In this document: positions 45,133 through 52,602 of the stretch, one piece after another
Layout of the letters: every line of letters begins with the position of its first letter
Position numbering within the stretch: the stretch's first letter is position 1
Source of the DNA: Nocardioides flavescens
Lineage (GTDB): Bacteria; Actinomycetota; Actinomycetes; Propionibacteriales; Nocardioidaceae
Assembly: GCF_009823805.1 (NCBI RefSeq)
Contig: NZ_WUEK01000006.1
Coordinates: forward strand, 62,001-126,000
Length of the DNA stretch: 64,000 bases
Direction: 5' to 3'
Made by a program: the position numbers and the translations under genes
The notes under the pieces: generated by a model
The model's database searches: none
The model's input: only the letters and a program-made list of their open reading frames with translations
Told to the model about the DNA's origin: nothing

Positions 45133-45677
45133 GTGGAGCCCGACGACCTCGACGCCCTCGCCGCGCGCGCCGCGGCGGGCGAGCGCGACGCGCTCGAGCA
45201 GGTGCTCGCCGAGGTGCAGCCGCGCGTACGCCGCATCTGCGGGCGCATGCTGCTCTTCCCCGAGGACGCCGAGGAGGCGACCCAGGACGCGCTGCTGCTC
45301 GTCGCGACCCGCATCCACACCTCCGCGGGTCAGAGCCGGTTCACCACCTGGCTGCACGCGGTGGCGTCCAACAGCGCGCGGATGACCTACCGCTCGCTCG
45401 AGCGACGCGCCGCCGAGCGGCCCACCGACGAGCTGCCCGTCCACGCCGACCCGCGCACCACCAGCGTCATCGCGGCAGCCGGCTCGACCTGCTCGAGGCG
45501 CTCGAGAGCGTCGGCGCCGACCACCCGGAGCTGGTCGAGCCCCTGGTGCTGCGCGACGTCCAGCAGCTCGACTACCAGGAGATCGCGCGGCTGCTCGACG
45601 TCCCGCTCGGCACCGTGAAGTCGCGCATCCACGCCGCGCGCAAGGCCGTTCGGCCGCTGCAGCACGTCACCGGCTGA
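45133..45677 (+). pseudogene. ECF-type RNA polymerase sigma factor, frameshifted between regions 2 and 4
   Basis: Sigma region 2 is read from GTG 45133: EPDDLDALAARAAAGERDALEQVL, RICGRMLLFPEDAEEATQDALLLV, FTTWLHAVASNSARMTYR. At about 45472 the coding frame shifts by one base, and region 4 continues in another frame: GSRLDLLEALESVGADHPELVEPLVLRDVQQLDYQEIARLLDVPLGTVKSRIHAARKAV, ending at 45677. Both halves look well conserved, so the lesion is recent or a sequencing error. TACTGT lies 6 nt before the GTG. No anti-sigma gene follows. The untranslated-frame extension of region 2 makes no sense as protein. Confidence 0.7.
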
Positions 45678-45690
45678 CACCGCTGCCGGG

Positions 45691-45781
45691 GTGGTCTCGA
45701 GACAGGACGTCGTCCTTCCTCAACCACCGTGGTGGTGCCGTGGGTGGTTGAGGAGGTCCACCAGGACCGTCTCGAAACCAC
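45691..45781. repeat. GGTTGAGGA...CTCGAAACC repeats, inverted pair
   Basis: An inverted unit (45691-45728, inner AGGACG/CGTCCT) and a direct unit (45744-45781, inner GGTCC/GGACC) lie back to back between convergent genes. Confidence 0.85.
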
Positions 45782-45790
45782 TCGAGGGTT

Positions 45791-46996
45791 CTAGCCGCGC
45801 CGCGCCCGCTGGATCACCACGTCACCGTGGGTGCCGTAGGCCAGCAGCGGGCCTCCCCAGGTCGTGCCGTCGAAGCCGACGACCAGGTCGTCGAGCAGCG
45901 TCGGCCACGGGATGTTCGAGACGTACGCCGCGTCGAGGGTCGCGACCTCGCGCAGGTCGAGGTCGAGGACCGGGTAGGCCTGCCGGCGGGTGTCGCTGGC
46001 GAGGACCCGCCACCGGCCGTCGACGTGGGCGAGGGTCGAGCCCTCGGTCTCGCGCAGGCGCGAGGCCGCTGCGCGCAGCGTGAGGTCGTCGAGGGTGGGG
46101 CCGGTGGCGACGACCGGGTGGAAGCGGAAGTACTTCCGCGCGCTGACGTAGGCCACGAGCCACTCGTCGTCGCAGCGCACGAGGTGCGGGTCCCAGACGC
46201 CGACCGAGCGCAGCCCGTCGGTGGGCAGCGTCAGGGGTGCGGCGTCGAGCACGTGCACGCCCGTGGTCAGGTCGTCCTCGGAGGTGGCGAGCACCGTGCG
46301 GACCGGCCGCAGCCGCGGCTCGAAGTCGCCCCACGTGCTCGCCGCCAGCAGCCAGCGCCCGGCGTCGCGCACCAGGTGCACGGCGTGGTCGCCGTACACC
46401 CCGCCGTCGCGGCGCACGAACAGGTCGGCGCGATGGGCCAGCTCGAGGGTCTCGGGGTCGAGGGACCACACCGAGGTGTGGCCGGTCGTGAACCCGCCAG
46501 GCCCGGCGCTGGTCGCCGTCAGCAGCCACCGGTCCTCCTCCAGCCACGGGGAGCCGTCGGCGTGGGTGACGACCCGCAGGTCGCGCAGCCCCACCTGACC
46601 GAACCGCCCCAGTCCGGCGGAGGCCTCGAGACCGGCGAGCCACCCCTCGTCGTGCACCGGCACGCTGTCGTCGAGGTCGTGGCGGGCCCGGGCGACCCAC
46701 CGCCCGGCCTCGAGGGCGAACGCCGTCACCTGACGCGCGGTGAGCGTCAGCGCGAGCTCGTCCACGGGGGCCTGCGGGCGCCCGTGGCGGCGGCTGCGCA
46801 GCGTCGTGGTGCGACCGTCCCGGGTGACGTGCAGGGCCACCGAGTCGTCGCAGGTGATGCTCGTGCTCCCGCTGGCGAGGGTCAGCGTCCCCCGCCCGCG
46901 CGTCGCGGCGTACGGCGCGCGCACAGGGCCGGGACGCACCAGGTCGACCGGGCGCCGGCGCGCGACCACGTCGTACGACGGCAGGGGGGTGGGCAC
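45791..46996 (-). CDS. Predicted beta-propeller protein, unknown function
   Basis: A 401-residue cytoplasmic protein. The first 130 residues are a beta-sandwich-like part (GRGTLTLASGSTSITCDDSVALHVTRDGRTTTLRSRR). Propeller-like blades follow (HADGSPWLEEDRWLLTATSAGPGGF, HTSVWSLDPETLELAHRADLFVR, VGVWDPHLVRCDDEWLVAYVSAR, STLAHVDGRWRVLASDT), resembling GH43/GH68-type folds. No catalytic residues can be named. GTG at 46996 has CACGAT (complement of 47003-47008) 6 nt upstream. It is divergent from fpg across 34 bases. Confidence 0.7.
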   Translation of the reverse strand: MPTPLPSYDVVARRRPVDLVRPGPVRAPYAATRGRGTLTLASGSTSITCDDSVALHVTRDGRTTTLRSRRHGRPQAPVDELALTLTARQVTAFALEAGRWVARARHDLDDSVPVHDEGWLAGLEASAGLGRFGQVGLRDLRVVTHADGSPWLEEDRWLLTATSAGPGGFTTGHTSVWSLDPETLELAHRADLFVRRDGGVYGDHAVHLVRDAGRWLLAASTWGDFEPRLRPVRTVLATSEDDLTTGVHVLDAAPLTLPTDGLRSVGVWDPHLVRCDDEWLVAYVSARKYFRFHPVVATGPTLDDLTLRAAASRLRETEGSTLAHVDGRWRVLASDTRRQAYPVLDLDLREVATLDAAYVSNIPWPTLLDDLVVGFDGTTWGGPLLAYGTHGDVVIQRARRG

Positions 46997-47030
46997 GGCG
47001 CCATCGTGGCAGGGCGGGTACCGGACCGGG

Positions 47031-47852
47031 GTGCCGGAGCTGCCCGAGGTCGAGTCCGCGCGGGCGCTGATCGAGCGCTCCGCGCTCCACCGCACGATCG
47101 AGGACGTCGACGACGCCGACACCTACGTCTGCCGCCCGCACGCGCCGGGTCAGCTCAAGGACGCGCTCGTCGGGCACCAGCTCACCGCGGCCCACCGGCG
47201 CGGCAAGTCGATCTGGGTCGAGACCGGTGGCGACGGCCCGGTGCTCGGCATCCACCTGGGGATGGCCGGGCGCATCCACGTCGTCGGCACCGACGGCCTC
47301 GAGGAGGTGGGGCCCGACTACGGCCGCGCGGCCCCGCGCAGCACGACCCCGGGCAAGCCCGAGTGGGACCGGTTCACGATCGTCTTCCGCGGCGGCGGCG
47401 CCCTGCGGCTGTTCGACAAGCGGCGCCTCGGACGGGTGCGGCTCGACCCCGACGTCGACGCCCTCGGCCCCGACGCCGGCGAGGTGCGCGAGGGCGAGCT
47501 CCACGAGCTGCTGAGCCGCTCCTCGGCCCCGGTGAAGGCCCGGCTGCTCGACCAGCACGCCGTCGCCGGCATCGGCAACCTGCTCGCGGACGAGGTGCTG
47601 TGGCAGGCCGAGATCAGTCCGCGTCGCCCCGCCGACGAGCTCGACGAGGACGAGACGGTCCGGCTGCACCGCGCCCTGCGGTCCGCCGTACGCAGCGCCA
47701 TCCGCAAGGGCGGCGTCCACACCGGCGAGATCGTGCCCCACCGCGGCGCCGGCCGGCACTGCCCGCGCTGCGGGGCCCCGATGTCGCGTTCGACGGTCGG
47801 CGGTCGCACCACGTGGTGGTGCTCGCAGGAGCAGGCCGACACCCCTCGCTGA
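47031..47852 (+). CDS. Formamidopyrimidine-DNA glycosylase-like protein (Fpg/Nei family)
   Basis: A 273-residue base-excision repair glycosylase. The mature N-terminus PELPEVESARALIERSALHRTI gives catalytic Pro and Glu. The helix-two-turn-helix is LLDQHAVAGIGNLLADEVLWQA (about 178-199). The C-terminal finger begins CPRCGAP but ends WWCSQEQ, so only three of the four usual zinc Cys are present. Actinobacteria often carry several Fpg/Nei paralogues; this is the second in the window. GTG at 47031 gives the MPELPEVE start expected for the family. Confidence 0.88.
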   Translation: MPELPEVESARALIERSALHRTIEDVDDADTYVCRPHAPGQLKDALVGHQLTAAHRRGKSIWVETGGDGPVLGIHLGMAGRIHVVGTDGLEEVGPDYGRAAPRSTTPGKPEWDRFTIVFRGGGALRLFDKRRLGRVRLDPDVDALGPDAGEVREGELHELLSRSSAPVKARLLDQHAVAGIGNLLADEVLWQAEISPRRPADELDEDETVRLHRALRSAVRSAIRKGGVHTGEIVPHRGAGRHCPRCGAPMSRSTVGGRTTWWCSQEQADTPR

Positions 47853-47929
47853 TCTCCAGCGCGCCCAGGGCCCGAGACGGTGATCGGCGTTCCGGTCCGG
47901 CCGGGCGCCGGGAGCGCCATGATGGGGAC

Positions 47930-49996
47930 GTGGGGGGTCTGAGGGGACTCGCGGTGCGCGAGCTCGGGTGGTGCTGCGCCTACCTCGCCATCACCCTCGT
48001 GGGCCTGCTCAGCCTGCCGGTCGGCCCGGGTGCCTCGACGGTGTGGTCCGGAGCCGGGGTGGTCGCGCTGTGGCTGGCGGCGTCGTCGGGTCGCCGCCTG
48101 GCCGTCGACCTGCTCACCGCTCTCGCGCTCGTGGCCGTCGTCGACCTGGTGGCGACGGGTTCCGGGGTGGAGGCGGTCGTGCTCCTGGCCGCGCACGTGG
48201 TGCAGACCCTCGTCGTCGTCCCCGCGCTGCGCGCGGCCTTCCCCCACCTCCACGGCTTCGGGGGCGACCGGGCGCTGACCACGCCGGGTGAGGCCACCCG
48301 CTTCGTGGTCCTGTCCGTGGTCAGCGCGGGGGCGGGCTGCGTCGTCGCTGCGGTGGGGCTGGGCGCCGCGGGGAGCGACATCGGGTCGCTGCGGCTGCTC
48401 GCCGACGTGGCGCGCAGCACGGCCGGTCTGCTGATCGTCCTCGTCGTCGGCACCCAGCTGGTGCGTCGCGCGGCGGAGCTCCGGGGCCGCGTGGCCTGGG
48501 CGCCCTACCACCACTCCTGGCGCTCGCCGGTCGAACCGGTCCTCCTGTGGGCGCTGAGCCTGAGCGCGCTCGTGGTCGTCTTCGGTCCGCTGAGCAGCGC
48601 GCCGCTCGGCTTCCTGCTGCTGTCCATCACCGTCCTCGTCGCGGCCCGGCTCGGACCCATCGGCGCGATGGCCCACGCCGTGCTCGCGGGCGGCGTGGCG
48701 ATCCTGCTGAACGGTCTCGGCGAGGGCCCGTTCACGGCCGTCGAGGACCTCGCCCAGCGCGACCTCGTCGTGCAGGTCTACGGGCTGGTGTCGTTCGTGA
48801 CCGCGCTCCTGGTGAGCTTCTCCCAGCACGACCGCGCGGTCGTCGGCGCCCGGCTCGAGAAGCTTCAGCGGCGCACCGCCGCGCAGGCCCGTGAGCTGCG
48901 CGCCGTCCTCGAGCACCTGCAGGAGGGGCTGGCCGTCGTCGGGGACGGCGGCGAGGTGGTGCTCGCGAACGCGACGGGGGAGCAGCTGCTCGACCGGGGC
49001 GCGCTGCGGTCGCCCGACGGCACCGCGCTGCAGGACGGGGAGCACCCGTTCGTGCGCGCCGCTCGCGGCGAGCGCTTCCAGGACGACTACCACCTCGTCC
49101 CTCGCACCGAGGGTGAGCCGACGGTGCTCGAGGTCGTGGGAGGTCCGGTGCCGGGCGATGCCCTCTCGGGGCTGCACGCCCGCGGCGTGGTGAGCTTCCG
49201 CAACGTCACGGCGCTGCGCCACGACCGCGACGCGCTGGCCGCCTTCGCCGGGGTGGTGGCCCACGACCTCAAGCGCCCGCTCACCGGCATCGTGGGCTGG
49301 ACCGGCCTGCTGGCCCACCGGATCGCCGAGGGAGAGCTCGACCGGCGGGCCTGGGGGTCGATGCTCGAGCGTGTCTCGTCCGCCGCCGGCGACATGACCA
49401 GCCTGCTCGACGACCTGCTGCTCTACACCGTCGTGCGGGACGCACCGGCGCGGAGCGAGGAGGTCGACGTCTCGGCGCTGGCCGAGCAGGCGGCCGAGCT
49501 GTTCCGCTCGCGTGAGTCCCGCCCGCTCGTCACGGTGCAGCCGGGCCTCGCGGCCGTGGCCGACCCGGTCCTGCTGCGCCAGGTCCTCGACAACCTCGTC
49601 GGCAACGCGGTCAAGTACGTCGCTCCCGGGGTGCAGCCCCGCGTCCACGTCGGCGGCCGGACCGAGGGCGGCGAGACCGTGCTCGTCGTGCGCGACAACG
49701 GCATCGGGATCTCACCGGAGCTGCGCCAGCGGGTCTTCGAGGTGTTCCAGCGCGCCCACGGCGACGAGTACCGCGGCACCGGGCTCGGCCTGGCGATCGT
49801 GCGGCGCGCCGTCGAGCGCTGCGACGGCACCGTGACCGTCCGCGACCCGGGTCCCGGTGACGCCTACCCCGACGGCACGACCGCGGACACCGGCACGGTC
49901 TTCGAGGTCCGTCTGCCGGCCCCGGTGCACGCCGGCGCGTTCGCCCTCGCGGCGCTGCTGCCAGCGGTCGACGAGCAGCGTGACGTCGGGCTATGA
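47930..49996 (+). CDS. Membrane sensor histidine kinase (MASE1-like TM region, PAS, HisKA, HATPase)
   Basis: A 688-residue sensor kinase. Eight or so helices in residues 1-290 resemble MASE1 (CCAYLAITLVGLLSLPVGPGASTVWSGAGVVALWLAASSG). A PAS domain follows (about 320-425, RAVLEHLQEGLAVVGDGGEVVLANATGEQLL), then the H-box FAGVVAHDLKRPLTGIVGWTGLLAHR (about 437-462). The HATPase has DNLVGNAVKYV, VVRDNGIGISPELRQRVF and GTGLGLAIV. No response regulator gene is adjacent. CATGAT at 47918-47923 lies 6 nt before the GTG. The C-terminus extends about 25 residues past the HATPase. Confidence 0.92.
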   Translation: MGGLRGLAVRELGWCCAYLAITLVGLLSLPVGPGASTVWSGAGVVALWLAASSGRRLAVDLLTALALVAVVDLVATGSGVEAVVLLAAHVVQTLVVVPALRAAFPHLHGFGGDRALTTPGEATRFVVLSVVSAGAGCVVAAVGLGAAGSDIGSLRLLADVARSTAGLLIVLVVGTQLVRRAAELRGRVAWAPYHHSWRSPVEPVLLWALSLSALVVVFGPLSSAPLGFLLLSITVLVAARLGPIGAMAHAVLAGGVAILLNGLGEGPFTAVEDLAQRDLVVQVYGLVSFVTALLVSFSQHDRAVVGARLEKLQRRTAAQARELRAVLEHLQEGLAVVGDGGEVVLANATGEQLLDRGALRSPDGTALQDGEHPFVRAARGERFQDDYHLVPRTEGEPTVLEVVGGPVPGDALSGLHARGVVSFRNVTALRHDRDALAAFAGVVAHDLKRPLTGIVGWTGLLAHRIAEGELDRRAWGSMLERVSSAAGDMTSLLDDLLLYTVVRDAPARSEEVDVSALAEQAAELFRSRESRPLVTVQPGLAAVADPVLLRQVLDNLVGNAVKYVAPGVQPRVHVGGRTEGGETVLVVRDNGIGISPELRQRVFEVFQRAHGDEYRGTGLGLAIVRRAVERCDGTVTVRDPGPGDAYPDGTTADTGTVFEVRLPAPVHAGAFALAALLPAVDEQRDVGL

Positions 49997-50001
49997 GCCC
50001 C

Positions 50002-50229
50002 TCAGCGAGCGTCGGTGAGCGTGCCCGGGTAGAGCCGTGCGGTGAGGAAGCGGCCCCGGTCGGGCACCGCGGCCCGCGCTCGCTCGAGCGCGAGCCGCCG
50101 CCCGGCGACGGTGCGGGCGCTCTCGCGGGCGAGGCCCTCGAGGCGGTCGAGCTCGGCGAGCTGCTCGCTCAGGCTGGCGGCCACCGGGACCGGCGCGGGG
50201 CCGACGACGGTGCTCACGACGGTGCTCAC
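50002..50229 (-). CDS. Small helical protein, unknown
   Basis: A 75-residue protein rich in charged helix (SLSEQLAELDRLEGLARESARTVAGRRLALERARAAVPD), possibly a short coiled coil. The N-terminus contains a direct repeat STVVSTVV, reflecting two tandem GTGAGCACCGTC copies. The GTG overlaps the upstream gene's TGA as GTGA, which supports both genes being real and coupled. It ends 5 bases from the convergent histidine kinase stop. No family recognised. Confidence 0.55.
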   Translation of the reverse strand: MSTVVSTVVGPAPVPVAASLSEQLAELDRLEGLARESARTVAGRRLALERARAAVPDRGRFLTARLYPGTLTDAR

Positions 50230-50414
50230 GACGGCTGCGGGCAGGTCAGGGCGGGGTCGACGCCGTGGTAGTTGAGCGGGCCGGCGGCGACGGTGGCCGC
50301 GGTGGTCACCGCGCCGTCACACGTCAGGCCGTGTCCGTACAGTCCGCGCTGCGCGCCGGCGAAGGCGCCGACGACGCCCCACACCACGCACAGCACTCCG
50401 ATGAGTGCTCGCAT
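50226..50414 (-). CDS. Small exported or membrane-anchored protein with two Cys
   Basis: A 62-residue protein: MRALIGVLCVVWGVVGAFAGAQRG is a signal-like hydrophobic segment, followed by a short mature part with Cys in LTCDGAV and LTCPQPS that could form a disulfide. ATG at 50414 has AGGGGGAG 4 bases upstream, so I prefer it over the longer frame beginning at 50486. It overlaps the next gene by 4 bases. Function unknown. Confidence 0.6.
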   Translation of the reverse strand: MRALIGVLCVVWGVVGAFAGAQRGLYGHGLTCDGAVTTAATVAAGPLNYHGVDPALTCPQPS

Positions 50415-50545
50415 GTCGCTCCCCCTGAGAGACACCCGGCGCGACGGTCCCCCACAGACCGCCCCCCACGCCGAGCGCGGCACCATTCAAGCTCCGCCGA
50501 TCGGCGCGTGTCACCGGCCCGTTCGGGCCAGACCAGACCACTGGG

Positions 50546-50581
50546 GTGGTCGAGGAGGTCCGCCAGGACCGTCGGGAACCC
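50546..50581. repeat. Degenerate GGTCGAGGA...GGAACC repeat unit
   Basis: GGTGGTCGAGGAGGTCC, CGCC, then AGGACCGTCGGGAACC. The outer stem is decayed compared with other copies but the inner GGTCC/GGACC stem is intact. Confidence 0.65.
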
Positions 50582-50594
50582 TGCGGGGAGCGGC

Positions 50595-51929
50595 TCAGCG
50601 CACCTGCACGGAGACGGTCTTGGCGTTGCTGTTGCCCGCTCCGTCGGCGGCCTTGACGACCAGCACGAGACGCCCGGCGCGGAGCCCGGGGATGCCGAGT
50701 GACCAGGCCTTGCCCTCGATCTTGGCGCGGCGCTCCTTGGCGAACAACTTGGCCTCGAGGCGGTTGGGGAACTTCTTCCACGTCGGGCGCTTGCCGTTGC
50801 CGACGAGGCCCCACCACGCGTTGCCGCGCTTCTGGAAGGCACGGAAGACCACGTAGCGCAGCCCCGACTCGCCCTTGTCGACGGCGGTGCCGGTCACGGT
50901 GCTCCACGCGCGCACGGTGTCGCGCTTCGGCTGGTCGACCCTGAGCCGCGGGCGGATCCGGTCCCGGGGGAACTCCCCGGCGGCCAGGCCGCTCCAGAAG
51001 ACCCCGGCGTCGCCCAGACGGCTCACGGGGTACGTCGCGACCGCGGCCCCGGTCGCGACGGCGTAGCCGACGAGGGTCCCGCTGCCGGGCGCGGCGGCGA
51101 GCAGCGTCTGGGCGTCGGGGGACCAGTCGAAGAGTTCGGAGGCGTTGGCGCGGACGTCGACGGGCGCGTAGTCGCCGGCGACGGGTGCGTAGAAGAGCGA
51201 GCCGACGGCCCCGGGTGCTGCTCCGGAGAGGTAGGCGACGCGGCCCGAGTCGGGCGAGAAGACCGCCCGGTCACCGATGACGCCCGAGCCCGGTGCGGTG
51301 GCCGGCACGGTGCGCACGGTGGCGCCGTTGGTCGGGACCAGCTGGACGGAGGTGCTGCTCGGGCCGGCGAGGACGACCGAGAGCCACTGGTAGTCGGGTG
51401 AGACCTCGAGGCCGCGGGCGGTGCCGGGGCCGAGCTCGGTGAGGACCTGCGGCTCCGCCTGCGGGTCGTTGATCTCGTAGCTGACGACCGCGGCGTTCTG
51501 GGTGGCCGAGCCCTGGCGCACCCAGTAGACCTCGTAGCCGCCGTTGTCGATCGCCGGCTCCGAGGCGCCCTTCGGGGTGCGGAAGTCGCCGAGGTCGGCG
51601 CCGAAGACGTTGGAGATGTGGAACGTCGTGCGCTTGCCCGTGGTCGTCGACCAGAGGAACACCCCGGTCTCGGGGTGCATCTCGAGCACGTCTGCGCGCT
51701 GTCCGCGGACCCGGATCAGGGTGCGCTCGCGGCGCCCGTCCTCGTCGACGAGGACCACGCCCTTCTTGGTGGCGGTGATGAGGCGACCGGTGGTGGCGGC
51801 GCGCTCGGCGCCCGCGCTGCTTCCGGCGTCGCTCGCCTGAGCGGCGCCGCCCAGACCGGCGGTGGTGACGGCGCTGAGGGCCAGGGTCAGGGTGACGCCG
51901 GAGGCGACGGCGGCTCGACGTACTCGCAT
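50595..51929 (-). CDS. Secreted beta-propeller (TolB/WD40-like) protein with C-terminal Ig-like domain
   Basis: A 444-residue exported protein. Signal peptide MRVRRAAVASGVTLTLALSAVTTAGLGGAAQA. Repeated blades carry TolB-like patterns (AVFSPDSGRVAYLSG, LFDWSPDAQTLLAAAPG, LEVSPDYQWLSVVLAG). The last 110 residues look like a beta-sandwich (IPGLRAGRLVLVVKAADGAGNSNAKTVSVQVR), as at the end of actinobacterial adhesive proteins. A binding rather than enzymatic role is likely. ATG at 51929 is chosen because the signal peptide begins there. A TACAGT about 40 bases upstream suggests a leadered transcript. Confidence 0.78.
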   Translation of the reverse strand: MRVRRAAVASGVTLTLALSAVTTAGLGGAAQASDAGSSAGAERAATTGRLITATKKGVVLVDEDGRRERTLIRVRGQRADVLEMHPETGVFLWSTTTGKRTTFHISNVFGADLGDFRTPKGASEPAIDNGGYEVYWVRQGSATQNAAVVSYEINDPQAEPQVLTELGPGTARGLEVSPDYQWLSVVLAGPSSTSVQLVPTNGATVRTVPATAPGSGVIGDRAVFSPDSGRVAYLSGAAPGAVGSLFYAPVAGDYAPVDVRANASELFDWSPDAQTLLAAAPGSGTLVGYAVATGAAVATYPVSRLGDAGVFWSGLAAGEFPRDRIRPRLRVDQPKRDTVRAWSTVTGTAVDKGESGLRYVVFRAFQKRGNAWWGLVGNGKRPTWKKFPNRLEAKLFAKERRAKIEGKAWSLGIPGLRAGRLVLVVKAADGAGNSNAKTVSVQVR

Positions 51930-52073
51930 CTGCTTCTTCTCTCGGTGGTGCTCAGGCCGGCGGGGCGCCGGCGCGATTTCACTGTAGGACACCCGAGAGC
52001 GGCGTTCTGTCATGTTGGCGTCACTTCCCGGACCGTCTCGGGACGGGCCGGTGGAGCGGCGCCGGCGCGAGCG

Positions 52074-52571
52074 TCAGGCGCCGGTGGGGGCGGCCGACTT
52101 CGCCGACTCCAGGGTGGCGTAGGCCGCCACCGCCCCGACCGCGGCAGCGGTCAGCGCGCTCGCGAACCCGGCGCGCTCGGTCCCGAGCAGCCGGTCGAGC
52201 GAGAGCTCGCCCGGGTCCTCGGCGAAGCTCAGCGCGGCCGCGATCAGCACGGCGTTGTACTCCCAGCCGCCGTCGGAGACCCAGGGGCCGTTGGCGAGGT
52301 GAGCCTTCTTGATCGCGACGATCATCGTGCCGGTCAGCGCCGACGCGGCGAGCGGGGTGAACAGCCCGAGGGCGAGCAGCCCGCCGCCGACGGTCTCGCT
52401 CAGCGCGGCGGCGTAGGCGTTGCGGCGCGGCGGGTGCATGCCCATCTGCTCCATGCCCGCGGTCATGCCGTCGATCCCGGGACCGCCGAACCAGCCCTTC
52501 AGCTTCTGGGTGCCGTGGCCCACGAAGAGGCCGCCGACGAGGACACGGGTCGCGAGCTTGGCGAGGCGCAT
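52074..52571 (-). CDS. DoxX family membrane protein
   Basis: A 165-residue integral membrane protein with four helices, opening LAKLATRVLVGGLFVGHGTQKLKGWFGG, a DoxX signature. Other helices are VGGGLLALGLFTPLAASALTGTMIV and a C-terminal AALTAAAVGAVAAYATL segment. DoxX proteins are linked to thiol redox or quinol-associated complexes in some bacteria; the role here is not known. It is flanked by exported-protein genes on the same strand with separate spacing. Confidence 0.88.
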   Translation of the reverse strand: MRLAKLATRVLVGGLFVGHGTQKLKGWFGGPGIDGMTAGMEQMGMHPPRRNAYAAALSETVGGGLLALGLFTPLAASALTGTMIVAIKKAHLANGPWVSDGGWEYNAVLIAAALSFAEDPGELSLDRLLGTERAGFASALTAAAVGAVAAYATLESAKSAAPTGA

Positions 52572-52602
52572 GACTCGCAGGTACCCCGTCAGGGCCGACC
52601 CG

